Positions 7,058-15,473 of a DNA stretch of 40,613 nucleotides are shown one piece after another (the first letter of the stretch is position 1; each line of letters opens with the position of its first letter). The position numbers were made by a program, and so were the translations under genes. Origin of the DNA: Dactylosporangium sucinum (lineage in GTDB: Bacteria; Actinomycetota; Actinomycetes; Mycobacteriales; Micromonosporaceae); NCBI RefSeq assembly GCF_014647515.1, contig NZ_BMPI01000077.1:9644-50256 (forward strand), written 5' to 3'. The notes beneath the pieces are model-generated. The model made no database searches. It worked only from the letters and a program-made list of their open reading frames with translations, and was not told where the DNA came from.

Positions 7058-9870
7058 TCGTGCTCACCCTCGCGATGCTGCGGGCCCGCTGGCGCCAGGC
7101 CGTCGGGCTGTTCCTGCTCGCGGGCCTGGCCTGCGCCGGGGTCGCGCTCGCGCCGGTGTACCTGGCCCGGACCGAGGAGGGCATCGTCGCCGCCGAGGTG
7201 GCTGCCGCCCGCTCGGAGGAGCGCACGATGCTCGCCGCGGCCACGGTCGAGTCGAACAACGCCGGGACGATCGACGAGGGCTTCGAGCGCGATGGCGCCC
7301 GGCTGCTCGACGCGCCCGGCTACACCCGGGTCTTCTCGGCGTCGTTCGTGGCGCAGCCGGCCGAGCGGCCCGAGGTGTTCCTGGACGGGACCCGGCAGGT
7401 GACGTACCGCGACGACGTCTGCGAACACGTGACGCTCGTGTCGGGCCGGTGCCTCATGGGCCTGGGCGACGCCGTGCTCACCGAGGAGACCGCGCGGCGG
7501 GCCGGCGTCCGGCTCGGCGATCCGCTGGCGCTGGCCGCGTCCTCCTACAAGCCGGGCACGAGCACGTTCGTCCCGGCGGGCCTGCCCGGCTACCTGACCG
7601 TCGTCGGCATCGTGCGCCCGGTCGCCTCGCCCTACTGGGGCCGCGGCACCTCCGACGGTGTCGTGTACGTCGATCGGCGCACGCTCGACGGCTTCGAACG
7701 CCCGTCGGAGCTGCAGACGTTCGACGCGTTCCCGCAGCCCGGCGCGATCCGGGCCGCGACCCTGCCGCGGCTGCGGGCCTGGCTCGCGCAGGCCGAGGCC
7801 GGCACCGGCGGCGAGATCGGCAGCGGCCGGGCCGAGATCGGCCTCGGCGCGCTGCTCGACCGCATCGACGCGGCCCGCGCGGCGGCCCGGGAGCCGGTGC
7901 CGTTCGCGGCGGTGCCCGTGGCCCTGCTCGGCTGCGCCGTGCTCGTGTTCGCCGTCGCGACCGGCGCCCGGGCCGGCCGCTTCGAGCACGGCATCGTCGC
8001 GCTGCGCGGCGCCCGCCGGACCGGCCGCTGGTGGCTGGCGGCCGCCGAGCCCGCCGTCCCCGTCCTGGCGGGCGGCCTGACCGGCAGCCTGATCGCCGGG
8101 GCCGGGGTTCCGGCGGCGCTGGCGTACGGGACCGCGCTCGCCGCCGCCGCGGTGCTCGCCGGCGCGGTGGTGGCCGTCCGGGCGATCTCGGCGCCGCTGA
8201 GCGACCTGCTGCGGCGCGTGGACCGGCGGGGCGCCCGGTGGCGCTCGGCGACCTTCGACGTCATGGTCTGGCTGCTCGCCGCCGTGGCCGTGGCGCACTT
8301 CCACACGTCCGGCGACAGCGTCTACGGCGTGGCGCCCCTCGCCCCGGCGCTGCTCATGCTGGCCGTGGCGCTGCTCGCCGCGCGGGCCATGCCCGTGGTC
8401 GCCGCCGGCGTCGCGGCGTCCGCCCTGCACCGGGGCCGCCCGGTGGCCGCGCTCGCCGCCCTGCGCCTGGCCCGCCAGCCGTCCGGCCGCCGCCTGCTGA
8501 CCGTGCTCGTGGTCGCGGTGGCGCTGCTGGGCTTCGCGACGACGGGCGTTGCGGTCGCCGCGGTGACCCAGGACGCGCGGGCGGACGCCGCGGTCGGCGC
8601 GAGCCGGGTGCTGAGCCTCGCACCCGTGACCCGCCAGCGGCTGCTCGCCGCCACCCGGGGCGCGGATTCGCAGGCCCGGCACGCGATGGCGGTCGTGCCG
8701 CTCACGGACGACCTCCTCGCGGTGGACGCGCCCCGCTTGCCCGCGGTGGCCGTGTGGCATCCGTCGTACGCCGAGGTCTCCCTGCCCGACCTGGCCCGCG
8801 CGCTCCACCCGAGCCCCGCCGCGCCGCCCGCCACCGTGCGCGGCGACACCGTGGCGTTCGACATCACCGCCGTCCGTCTCGACGGCCTGAGCCCGGACCT
8901 CACCGCCCGCCTGGCGCCGCTCGACGGCGCGCCGGGCATCGAGGTGCGCCTCGGCGCGCTCCAGCCCGGCCGCCGCGTGTACGCCGCGGCCGCCGCCTGT
9001 GCCGCCGGCTGCCGCCTCGCCGTCCTCCAGGTCCGCCTGCCCGCGACCGCCGGCCAGGCGGTCACCCTGACCCTGCACGCCCCGCCGGCCCGCGACTGGC
9101 GCGCGCCCCAGGACGGGACGGTCACCGCGGCCCCCGACGGCGTCACCTTCGCGCTGCGGGCCACCGGCCGCGCCGACGCCGGCCTGCTGCGCCCGGCCGG
9201 CGTGCCCGACCGGATCCCGGTGGTGTCGACGGGCCCTGCGCCGCCCCCGGTGCCGCCGGACATCTTCGACCCGGTGGCGCCGGTGGCCACCGCGCGTGCC
9301 CTGCCCCGCCTGGGCACGCACGGCGCACTGATCGACCTGGAGTACGCCGACCGGCTCGCCGTCGACTCGGGCCTGGCCGAGCACGCCGAGGTCTGGCTCG
9401 CGCCGGGCACCCCGCAGTCCGTCGTGGACGCGCTCGTCGCGGCGGGCCTCACCGTCACCGGCGAGCGGACCCTGGCCGGCGAGCGCGCGCTGCTGGGCCG
9501 CTCCGGCGGCGCGCTGGGCATGCGCTACGCGCTGCTGGCGGGGATCGCGGCCGTGGTGCTGGGCGCGGCGGCCCTCCTGGTGACCGCGCTCGGTGCCGGC
9601 ACGGCCGGCTGGGCCGACCTGGTCGCGCTGCGCCGCCAGGGCGTCCCGGCGCGGGTGACCCGGCGCGTGGAGCCGGTCGCGACGCTGTCGCTCGTGGCCG
9701 TCGCCCTCGTCGCCGGGACGGCGGCGGCCGCGGTGGCGTGGTTCGCGATCGGCCGCTACCTGCCTGCGGTCGATCCCGCCGCCGTGCCGCCGTTCACCCC
9801 GATGCTGCTGGCGCTCGGCGGATCGGCGGTGGTGCTGGGCACGATCGCGCTGGTACGGCCCCGGTCGTAG
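7054..9870 (+). CDS. Large FtsX-like ABC permease, paralogue 2
   Basis: This 938-residue tandem paralogue of the preceding gene overlaps it by 4 bp. Shared blocks include 'RVLSLAPVTRQRLLAA', 'RHAMAVV', the ACAAGCR cysteine pair, DLEYADRL, and 'LVALRRQGVPARV' in the C-terminal FtsX domain. An N-terminal helix (residues about 14-34) precedes an outer domain with Cys residues at matching places, then a multi-helix block and three C-terminal helices. The start is ATG 7054, although the frame stays open far upstream, because the alignment with the paralogue and the ATGA coupling fit. The two proteins probably form a heterodimeric permease needing an ATPase encoded elsewhere. The gene ends 18 bp from the convergent SnoaL-like gene with no clear terminator. 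Confidence 0.8.
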   Translation: MIVLTLAMLRARWRQAVGLFLLAGLACAGVALAPVYLARTEEGIVAAEVAAARSEERTMLAAATVESNNAGTIDEGFERDGARLLDAPGYTRVFSASFVAQPAERPEVFLDGTRQVTYRDDVCEHVTLVSGRCLMGLGDAVLTEETARRAGVRLGDPLALAASSYKPGTSTFVPAGLPGYLTVVGIVRPVASPYWGRGTSDGVVYVDRRTLDGFERPSELQTFDAFPQPGAIRAATLPRLRAWLAQAEAGTGGEIGSGRAEIGLGALLDRIDAARAAAREPVPFAAVPVALLGCAVLVFAVATGARAGRFEHGIVALRGARRTGRWWLAAAEPAVPVLAGGLTGSLIAGAGVPAALAYGTALAAAAVLAGAVVAVRAISAPLSDLLRRVDRRGARWRSATFDVMVWLLAAVAVAHFHTSGDSVYGVAPLAPALLMLAVALLAARAMPVVAAGVAASALHRGRPVAALAALRLARQPSGRRLLTVLVVAVALLGFATTGVAVAAVTQDARADAAVGASRVLSLAPVTRQRLLAATRGADSQARHAMAVVPLTDDLLAVDAPRLPAVAVWHPSYAEVSLPDLARALHPSPAAPPATVRGDTVAFDITAVRLDGLSPDLTARLAPLDGAPGIEVRLGALQPGRRVYAAAAACAAGCRLAVLQVRLPATAGQAVTLTLHAPPARDWRAPQDGTVTAAPDGVTFALRATGRADAGLLRPAGVPDRIPVVSTGPAPPPVPPDIFDPVAPVATARALPRLGTHGALIDLEYADRLAVDSGLAEHAEVWLAPGTPQSVVDALVAAGLTVTGERTLAGERALLGRSGGALGMRYALLAGIAAVVLGAAALLVTALGAGTAGWADLVALRRQGVPARVTRRVEPVATLSLVAVALVAGTAAAAVAWFAIGRYLPAVDPAAVPPFTPMLLALGGSAVVLGTIALVRPRS

Positions 9871-9888
9871 GGTCCGCCGCCGCCGACG

Positions 9889-10344
9889 TCAGGCGAGCAG
9901 CGCCGGATTGGCGCCCGGCTGCACGTCCATGTCGAGGACGGCGGGGTTGCCGTCGAACCAGACCGCCGTGCCCCGCCTGGAGCTGATCAGCCAGCGGCCG
10001 TCCACCCGGGTCAGCTCGTCGTCGACCCAGCCGCCGATCAGGAACAGCGAGCGCGGAGCCAGGGCGTTGCGGCAGTGCTGGGCCTGGTAGTAGCTGTGCG
10101 CGGTCGCGCGGTCGCCGTCCACCTGGACCGTGACCGCGCTGAAGACGTGGTGGGTCGCGTCCAGTCCGGCCAGCACCACCTTGGCCTTGTCGCGGTAGTG
10201 GGCGGGAGTCGGGTATCGGCCCGCCACGCTCATCACGATGGCCGCGTCGGGCGTGAAGCAGGAGTCGAGCAGATCCCAGTTCCGGGTGTCGATGGCGATC
10301 GCGTAGCGGTACAGGAGTTGCTCGATCTCATGAACGTCGGTCAC
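9889..10344 (-). CDS. SnoaL-like/NTF2-fold protein
   Basis: This 151-residue protein starts 'MTDVHEIEQLLYRYAIAID' and continues with 'FTPDAAIVMS', 'HHVFSAVTVQVDGDRATAHSYYQA' and 'GWVDDELTRVDGRWLISSR'. That is the standard cone-shaped NTF2/SnoaL_4 pattern of small polyketide-cyclase-like, dehydratase or isomerase proteins found in ring hydroxylation and steroid/terpene catabolic clusters. The GTG start overlaps the alcohol dehydrogenase stop by 4 bp, so the two are translationally coupled. It is the last gene of a three-gene leftward operon. The exact reaction is unknown. Confidence 0.85.
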   Translation of the reverse strand: MTDVHEIEQLLYRYAIAIDTRNWDLLDSCFTPDAAIVMSVAGRYPTPAHYRDKAKVVLAGLDATHHVFSAVTVQVDGDRATAHSYYQAQHCRNALAPRSLFLIGGWVDDELTRVDGRWLISSRRGTAVWFDGNPAVLDMDVQPGANPALLA

Positions 10345-11444
10345 GACAAGCCCTCCAGCGGGGAGAAGACGGCGTGCAGGGGCGGGCGGCGGCCGGCGTC
10401 GCCCGACATGGTCAGCAGGAGGTCGGGGACCGTGTCGAAGCCGGCCACCGTGCGGGCGATGCGCTCGTACGGGAAACGGTGCTCGCCCAGCAGGCGCAGG
10501 GCCTGCGCCGGGGCGGACGTCGAGACGCCGCGGACGCCGGTCAGGCGCAGCTCGCGGGTCGTGATGAGGTCGGGGCGGCAGACCGCCGTCGCGTCGTCGC
10601 CGCGGCTGCCGGCGTAGACCACGCGCGCCCGCAGCGCGGCCAGCTCCATCGCCTGGCCGAAGGCGGCGGGAGCGTGGGCGGTGATGTCGACGACCACGTC
10701 GGCCAGGCGGCCCGCGGCCGAGCGCAGGGCCTCGACGGGGTCGTCGCGGGTCACGTCCACCGTCAGGTCGGCACCCATCGAGCGGGCCGTGGCCAGGCGC
10801 TCGGTGTCGTGCTCGCCGGCGCCGGTCACGAGGACGAACGCGGCGCCGGCCGCCTTCGCCGCGGCGGCCGCGCAGATGCCGCGGATGCCCGGGCCGAGGA
10901 TCGCCACCACCTCGCCCGGCCGCAGGGCCGGCACCTCGACGGCCCACGTCACCGCGCCCGCGAGCGGGTTGAACAGGGTCGCCGACACCGGGTCGAGCGA
11001 CGGCGGCACGCGGTGGACGACGGACTCCGGGGCCAGGTAGTGGTGGGTGGCGTAGCCGCCCCACAGGCTCGGCGGCACCGACGTGGGCACCATCCCGTAC
11101 GAGGTCATCGGCCCGAAGCGGACGCAGTTGGCCAGGTCGCCGGCCGTGCAGCGCGCGCACGTGCGACAGGCGCGGCGGTTGCTCACCGCGACCCGGTCGC
11201 CCTCGGCCACGCCCCACCGGCGGGCCGCGGCCGGGCCGATGCGCTCGATGACGCCGACCGTCTCGTGGCCCGGGACGAAGCCGAGCGGCCAGCGCATCCG
11301 GCCCGTGAAGACCTCGTGGTCGCTGCCGCACATGCCGCAGGCCTCGACCCGCAGCAGCGCGTCGTCGTCGCCCAGCGCGGGCTCGGGGAACTCGCGGCGT
11401 TCGAGCCGGCCGTAGTCGGTCAGGACCAGCGCGGTCGCGGTCAC
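10341..11444 (-). CDS. Zinc-dependent alcohol dehydrogenase (MDR family)
   Basis: This is a 367-residue medium-chain dehydrogenase. Catalytic zinc ligands are visible in 'ACGMCGSDH' (Cys39) and PGHETVG, and a four-cysteine structural zinc lobe in 'CRTCARCTAGDLANC'. The cofactor domain has 'VVAILGPGIRGICAAAAAKA'. It should oxidise an alcohol or reduce a carbonyl with NAD(P). The start is GTG 11444, which gives a GTGA overlap with the AhpD-like gene; the adjacent GTG 11447 is the alternative. It sits between an AhpD-like and a SnoaL-like gene in an operon facing an IclR gene. The substrate is unknown; an alcohol intermediate of the local catabolic route is inferred. Confidence 0.9.
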   Translation of the reverse strand: MTATALVLTDYGRLERREFPEPALGDDDALLRVEACGMCGSDHEVFTGRMRWPLGFVPGHETVGVIERIGPAAARRWGVAEGDRVAVSNRRACRTCARCTAGDLANCVRFGPMTSYGMVPTSVPPSLWGGYATHHYLAPESVVHRVPPSLDPVSATLFNPLAGAVTWAVEVPALRPGEVVAILGPGIRGICAAAAAKAAGAAFVLVTGAGEHDTERLATARSMGADLTVDVTRDDPVEALRSAAGRLADVVVDITAHAPAAFGQAMELAALRARVVYAGSRGDDATAVCRPDLITTRELRLTGVRGVSTSAPAQALRLLGEHRFPYERIARTVAGFDTVPDLLLTMSGDAGRRPPLHAVFSPLEGLS

Positions 11445-12019
11445 CACGCGATGGCCTCGCCGCCCCAGGGGGTCAGGATGCCCTGGGTGTCCTTGAACCG
11501 CTCCGGCAGGTGCTCGACGTTCATCCAGGTGGCGTTGAGCCGGCCGAAGCCGATGGTGCGGGCGCAGCGCAGGCCGAGCTCGACGATCTCGCCCTCGTCG
11601 AAGTGCTCGCGCAGCTCGTCGTAGACGCGCTCGTCGATGCGCAGGTGGTCGGTCGCCAGCAGGTCGGCGAAGCGCAGCGCGGCCCGCTCGGCCGGGGTCA
11701 GGTCGGGCGCCTCGGCGGGCCGGGCGAGCGAGCAGACGAGGTCCTCGTCGACGCCGGCGTCGATGCCCGACTGGTACCGCACGGCCATGCAGCTGCGGCA
11801 CTGGTTGTGGAACGCGAGCCGGATGCGGATCAGCTCGACCAGCCGGGGCGGGAGGGTGCCCTCGTCGGCGAGCGCCTGACGGTAGGCGTCGTTGACGGCG
11901 GCGGCGATCTTCGGGCGGTGGGCGAGGATCGAGGCATGGACCTGCTCGATCTGCTCGCGCTGGGTGGCGGTGGCCGGGTCGATGACGGCGTGGCCGGCCG
12001 CGGGTCGGATTCGGGCCAT
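11441..12019 (-). CDS. Carboxymuconolactone decarboxylase/AhpD-like protein
   Basis: This 192-residue all-helical protein has the AhpD-core CxxC motif in 'HNQCRSCMAVR' (Cys74, Cys77), followed by 'LTPAERAALRFADLLATDH', the second helix pair of the CMD fold. Members act as alkylhydroperoxidase-like reductases or as decarboxylases and lyases in aromatic-acid routes. The CxxC favours thiol-peroxidase-type chemistry, but this is not certain. ATG 12019 has an AAGGA ribosome site eight bases upstream. It is the first gene of the leftward operon and shares an 80-bp promoter region with the IclR gene at 12100. Confidence 0.85.
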   Translation of the reverse strand: MARIRPAAGHAVIDPATATQREQIEQVHASILAHRPKIAAAVNDAYRQALADEGTLPPRLVELIRIRLAFHNQCRSCMAVRYQSGIDAGVDEDLVCSLARPAEAPDLTPAERAALRFADLLATDHLRIDERVYDELREHFDEGEIVELGLRCARTIGFGRLNATWMNVEHLPERFKDTQGILTPWGGEAIAW

Positions 12020-12035
12020 GGCGGGGTCCTTCCGT

Positions 12036-12062
12036 GGGTATCACTCAGTGATATAGGGTATC
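12036..12062. promoter_or_regulatory. Palindromic operator in first IclR divergent region
   Basis: TATCACTCAGTGATA (12039-12053) is a perfect inverted repeat with 7-bp arms and a 1-bp centre. It overlaps a direct repeat of GGGTATC at 12036-12042 and 12056-12062, exactly 20 bp apart, about two helical turns. It lies 20-34 bp before the AhpD-like start and 47 bp before the IclR start, the expected place for an IclR dimer or tetramer site controlling both directions. Confidence 0.6.
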
Positions 12063-12099
12063 GAAGAACCAATGGGACCGACGGTAGAGAGGGCCGCTC

Positions 12100-12783
12100 G
12101 TGGCTGTCAAGACGATCGACGTGGTCAGCCGTGCCCTGGCGGTGCTGGAGCAGGTGTCGCTGCACCAGCCGGCCAGCCTGGGCGCGCTCGCGCGCGAGCT
12201 CGACCTCGACAAGAGCGCGGTGCAGCGCATCGTCGCCACGCTGCACGCGGACGGCTGGATCCGGCCCGACGCGGCCGGTCAGGGCGGCTGGACCCTGACC
12301 GGGCGGGCGCTGGCGGTGGGCGGCCGGTTCGCGGCGGGCGAGGACCTGCGGGCCCGGGCCCGGCGGGTGCTGCGCGAGGTGCACGCCGCGACGGGGGAGA
12401 CGGTGTGGCTGGCCGTGGCCGACGGCGGCAGCCTCATCGTGGTGGACGAGATCGCCAGCACGCACGTGCTGCGGGTGACGTTCCCGATCGGCTACACGGG
12501 CCCGTTCGGCCCCGGCACGGCGGGCGGCGCGGCCATCCTGGCTCGGGAGGACGACGCCGAGCCGGACGCGCGCGTGGAGCAGGCGCGAAGCGACGGCTTC
12601 GCGGTCCAGATGTCCGGCGAGGTGCCGCTGTGGGCCGCCGCGGTCGCGCTGCCCCGCGAGCCGGGCGCGCTGCCCGCGGCGGTGGTGATCGGTGTGCCGC
12701 AGAGCCGGGGCGGCGAGCCCGAGCTGCGCCGCCTCGGCGCGGTCCTGGCCGAGGCCGTCCGGACGGTCTACGCCGGGGCGTGA
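12100..12783 (+). CDS. IclR-family transcriptional regulator 1
   Basis: This 227-residue regulator has an N-terminal winged helix ('RALAVLEQVSLHQPASLGALARELDLDKSAVQRIVATL', about residues 11-48) and an effector-binding domain beginning near 'TGETVWLAVADGGSLIVVDEI'. It is somewhat shorter than the usual 250-260 residues. The segment after 'GPGTAGGAAILA' goes quickly into 'EDDAEPDARVEQARSDGFAV', so part of the central helix region seems trimmed. The GTG start is preceded by GAGAGGG. It is transcribed away from the AhpD/ADH/SnoaL operon, which it probably controls through the palindrome at 12039-12053. Its 3' end overlaps the convergent SnoaL-like gene by 16 bp. The effector is unknown. Confidence 0.88.
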   Translation: MAVKTIDVVSRALAVLEQVSLHQPASLGALARELDLDKSAVQRIVATLHADGWIRPDAAGQGGWTLTGRALAVGGRFAAGEDLRARARRVLREVHAATGETVWLAVADGGSLIVVDEIASTHVLRVTFPIGYTGPFGPGTAGGAAILAREDDAEPDARVEQARSDGFAVQMSGEVPLWAAAVALPREPGALPAAVVIGVPQSRGGEPELRRLGAVLAEAVRTVYAGA

Positions 12784-13160
12784 CCGAGCGGCCGGTCCTC
12801 GGTCCAGTCGACGATCAGGACCCGCTCGGCGAACCGCCAGCCCTCGCCGGTCTCGGCATACCGGTCCTGATAGCGGATCGACATCACGAACACGCGGTCG
12901 TCGTAGAGGTGGTAGGCCATGCAGTAGACCTCGCCGCGGTCGCCGTCGACGAGGTGGTTGCCGACGAAGTGGGTGGTCACCCGGTATCGGGACAGGGCCG
13001 CGATCCGCTCGGCGATCGCGGCCCGGCCGCGCACGTCCAGGTCGGGCTCCCGGGCGAGCCGCCCGTCCTGGGTGAACAGGGCGGCGACGCCGTCGGCATC
13101 CCGGCGGTCGCAGCCGCGGGCATACACAAGCGCCAACCGGCGCACCGCGTCAGAGTCCAT
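12768..13160 (-). CDS. SnoaL-like/NTF2-fold protein
   Basis: This 130-residue NTF2-fold protein starts 'MDSDAVRRLALVYARGCDRRD', followed by ALFTQDGRLA, 'THFVGNHLVDGDRGEVYCMAYHLY' and 'YQDRYAETGEGWRFAERVLIVDW'. The pattern matches SnoaL_4-type small proteins that accompany ring-modifying oxygenases. It overlaps the luciferase-like gene by 11 bp and is the distal gene of the P450 operon. Its 3' end runs 16 bp into the end of the convergent IclR gene. This module and the previous one therefore each end in an NTF2-fold gene. Function beyond the fold is unknown. Confidence 0.85.
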   Translation of the reverse strand: MDSDAVRRLALVYARGCDRRDADGVAALFTQDGRLAREPDLDVRGRAAIAERIAALSRYRVTTHFVGNHLVDGDRGEVYCMAYHLYDDRVFVMSIRYQDRYAETGEGWRFAERVLIVDWTEDRPLGHAPA

Positions 13161-14016
13161 GCTCGATCGCGATCCTCTCCATCTCGGCCCGGATCTGCGG
13201 CAGTCGCAGGGAGCGGCACGACAGCACAAGGCGATCGACGCCGGCAACCGTGGCGCGCCGGACGAACGAAGGGTCGGTCGCCGTCAGCGACACGGTCAAC
13301 GTGACCTCGATCGCATCCGGGTCCCGCCCAGCCAACGTAGCGTGGTGGCGTACCACGCCGGTGAGCTCCGGCAACAGGGCGAGGTCGACGCCGAGCGGGT
13401 GGAACCCGTCGCCCAGCCGCCCGGCTCGCCGGGCCGCCGCCTCGCTGTGCCCCCCGACGTGGATCGGCACCCCGCCGGGCTGGACCGGCTTGGGGAAGCA
13501 GCGCGCGCCGCGGAAGGCGAAGAACTCGCCGGCGAAGTCGCTCGGGTCGCTGCTCCACAAGGCCCGCAGCACCCGGATCGCCTCGTCGGTGCGCCGTCCG
13601 CGCGAGGCGTAGTCGACGCCGAGCGCCGCCATCTCCTCGCGCATCCAGCCGACGCCGACCCCGATGCGCAGGCGGCCGCCGGACAGCACGTCCATCGTGG
13701 CGAGCCGCTTGGCCAGCTGTACCGGATGATGCTCCGGAAGGATCAGCACGCTGGTGGCCAGCCGGAGGCGCTCGGTGCACGCCGCGACGTGGCCGAGCAC
13801 GGCGAGCGGATCCGGGAACGGGGTGTCGTCCGGCAGCCCGATGTCGCCGTCCGGTGTGTAGTGGTGCAGCCGTTCGTAGTCCGACACGACCACGATGTGC
13901 TCGGACAGGTACAGCGAGTCGAACCCGAGCCGGTCCGCGGTCTCGGCCAGTTCGGTCATGAACCGCGGATCGGCCGGGGCGCCGTTGTCGTACGGCGGGG
14001 CGACGGCGAACCTCAT
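13150..14016 (-). CDS. LLM-class (F420-type) oxidoreductase
   Basis: This 288-residue luciferase-like protein starts 'MRFAVAPPYDN' and has 'DSLYLSEHIVV', 'RLRLATSVLILPEHHPVQLAKRLATMDVLSGGRLRIGVGVGWMREEM' and a KPVQPGGVPIHVGG segment. The 'VGVGWMREEMAALGVDYASRGRRTDE' block is typical of the F420-dependent TIGR03619 group common in actinomycetes. It should transfer hydride, or add oxygen, using a deazaflavin or flavin. ATG 14016 overlaps the ferredoxin stop by 4 bp (ATGA). It lies downstream of a P450 and ferredoxin, so it may process the hydroxylated product; that is inference. Confidence 0.9.
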   Translation of the reverse strand: MRFAVAPPYDNGAPADPRFMTELAETADRLGFDSLYLSEHIVVVSDYERLHHYTPDGDIGLPDDTPFPDPLAVLGHVAACTERLRLATSVLILPEHHPVQLAKRLATMDVLSGGRLRIGVGVGWMREEMAALGVDYASRGRRTDEAIRVLRALWSSDPSDFAGEFFAFRGARCFPKPVQPGGVPIHVGGHSEAAARRAGRLGDGFHPLGVDLALLPELTGVVRHHATLAGRDPDAIEVTLTVSLTATDPSFVRRATVAGVDRLVLSCRSLRLPQIRAEMERIAIEHGL

Positions 14017-14213
14017 GCCGGCACCAGCCGCAGCGCCGTCTTCGGGCAGGCCTCGACCGCGCGGCGGGCGGCGTCGAGCCGCTCCGGCGGCACCACCGGC
14101 GTCAGGACGACCAGCTCGTCGTCCGTGTCGTCGAGGCGGAACAGGTCGGGGGCGGTCTCCGCGCAGGTGCCGTAGAGATCGCACCGGGCCCGGTCCACCT
14201 CAATCCCGCTCAT
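14013..14213 (-). CDS. [3Fe-4S] ferredoxin, P450 partner
   Basis: This 66-residue acidic ferredoxin has Cys11, Cys17 and Cys56 in the pattern C-x5-C ... C-P. It lacks the fourth ligand of a 4Fe-4S cluster, as usual for single-cluster 3Fe-4S ferredoxins paired with actinomycete P450s. It carries electrons from a ferredoxin reductase (not in this window) to the cytochrome. Its start lies 14 bp inside the 3' end of the P450 gene, so the two are very likely co-translated. Confidence 0.92.
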   Translation of the reverse strand: MSGIEVDRARCDLYGTCAETAPDLFRLDDTDDELVVLTPVVPPERLDAARRAVEACPKTALRLVPA

Positions 14214-15444
14214 CCCACTCCACCATCAGCCGCTCCAGGCCCCGGCCGGTCACGCTGCGCCGGTGGCGCACCTCCTGGCCGGGCGCGATGCGCAGGCTCG
14301 GCAGCCGGCTGGACAGCACCTCGATCGAGATGCTCATCTCCAGCCGGGTGAGGGCCGCGCCGACGCAGTGGTGGATGCCGTGGCCGAACGCCATGTGCTG
14401 GCCGGCGTTCGCGCGTGCGGGGTCGAACGTCTCCGGGTCGGCGAACACCGTCTCGTCGTGCCCGGCGGAGTCCTGGCTGACGAAGACGAACGACCCGGCC
14501 GGGATCGTCGCGCCGTGCAGCTCGATGTCGCGGGCCGCCCGGCGGAAGATGCCGGTCGCCGCGCCGTCGTAGCGCAGCGCCTCCTCGACGGCGCCGGGGA
14601 TGCGCCGGGCGTCGGCGGCGACCTGCGGCCAGTGGCCGCCGTCGAGCAGCCGGTAGATCGAGCTGCCGACGCCGTTGGGCACGGTGTCGTTGCCGCCGAG
14701 CAGCAGGGCGCTGATCTGCTCGACCACGTCGAGGCGGTCCAGGCCCTGCGGGGTGCCGTCGACGAGCCGGCCCATGAGGCTGGCGAAGTCGTCGCGCGGC
14801 TCGGCGATGCGGTCGGTGATCAGCCCGTTCACGTACGCGAGGTAGTCGAGGAAGCTCTTCGCGAGCGTCCGCGAGATCGCCGGGTCGTGCCGGGCGAGGA
14901 ACAGCTGGAACCAGGCGTGCACCCAGGCGTGGACCTGCGGCTCGTCCTCGCGGGGCAGGCCGATGAAGATGCCCATCAGCCGGGCCGGGGCGAACGTCGC
15001 GAAGTGGGCGACGAGGTCGGCCCGGCCGTCGGCGACGACCAGGTCGACCGACTCGTGCATCAGCTCGCGGTACCGGTCGCCGAGCTTGGCGACCGCGCGG
15101 GGCGTGAACGCCTTCGCCACCGCCTGGCGCAGCCGGGTGTGCGTCGGCGGGTCGACGTTGGCGACGAACCGGCCCAGGAACGCCTCCTGGGAGCCGAGCA
15201 TCTCGCGGACGTCGTCCTCGAGGCGGTGGGCCGCGGTGAGGATGCCGTCCGACGAGAAGCGTTCGTTGTCGGCGAGGGCGGCGCGCACGTCGTCGTAGCG
15301 CGTGAGCACCCAGGCGCCGAGGTTGTCGCTGTAGAAGAGCGGCCGCGACTGTCGCAGGCGCCGCAGGAAGGGGTAGGGGTTGCTGACATGCCAGTCCGAC
15401 GTGACGTCGTAGTCCTCGGCGGTGGCGGCGGCGGTCAGGGTCAT
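14200..15444 (-). CDS. Cytochrome P450
   Basis: This is a complete 414-residue bacterial class I P450. The I-helix oxygen-binding motif is GGNDT near residue 248, the K-helix ExxR is in VEEALRYD near 285, and the heme loop is FGHGIHHCVG with thiolate Cys360. The hydroxylase should draw electrons through the adjoining ferredoxin. ATG 15444 was chosen because GAGGTGAGG lies just before it; an in-frame GTG at 15456 is the alternative. It is the first gene of a four-gene leftward operon divergent from an IclR gene, with a three-half-site operator 30-56 bp upstream. The sequence is not close enough to any named family for me to assign a CYP number; a terpenoid or alicyclic substrate is possible. 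Confidence 0.93.
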   Translation of the reverse strand: MTLTAAATAEDYDVTSDWHVSNPYPFLRRLRQSRPLFYSDNLGAWVLTRYDDVRAALADNERFSSDGILTAAHRLEDDVREMLGSQEAFLGRFVANVDPPTHTRLRQAVAKAFTPRAVAKLGDRYRELMHESVDLVVADGRADLVAHFATFAPARLMGIFIGLPREDEPQVHAWVHAWFQLFLARHDPAISRTLAKSFLDYLAYVNGLITDRIAEPRDDFASLMGRLVDGTPQGLDRLDVVEQISALLLGGNDTVPNGVGSSIYRLLDGGHWPQVAADARRIPGAVEEALRYDGAATGIFRRAARDIELHGATIPAGSFVFVSQDSAGHDETVFADPETFDPARANAGQHMAFGHGIHHCVGAALTRLEMSISIEVLSSRLPSLRIAPGQEVRHRRSVTGRGLERLMVEWDERD

Positions 15445-15473
15445 TGACGACCTCACCTCAAGAGGGCTAAGTT

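Noticed and set aside
3851..9384. Very long leftward frames under the permease genes
   Set aside because: They are Arg/Gly/His-rich with no family motif, the usual mirror of high-GC coding sequence on the other strand.
4156..9870. A single 1904-residue reading frame spanning both permease genes
   Set aside because: Its first half is an Arg/Gly/Ala-rich out-of-frame copy of the first permease gene. Only the part from ATG 7054 is a real protein.
9871..9888. Terminator between the permease and SnoaL-like genes
   Set aside because: The 18-bp gap has no stem and no T-run.
11830..12465. Leftward frame crossing the IclR divergent region
   Set aside because: It has no conserved motif and covers the palindromic operator region and the IclR gene, whose frame is clearly real.
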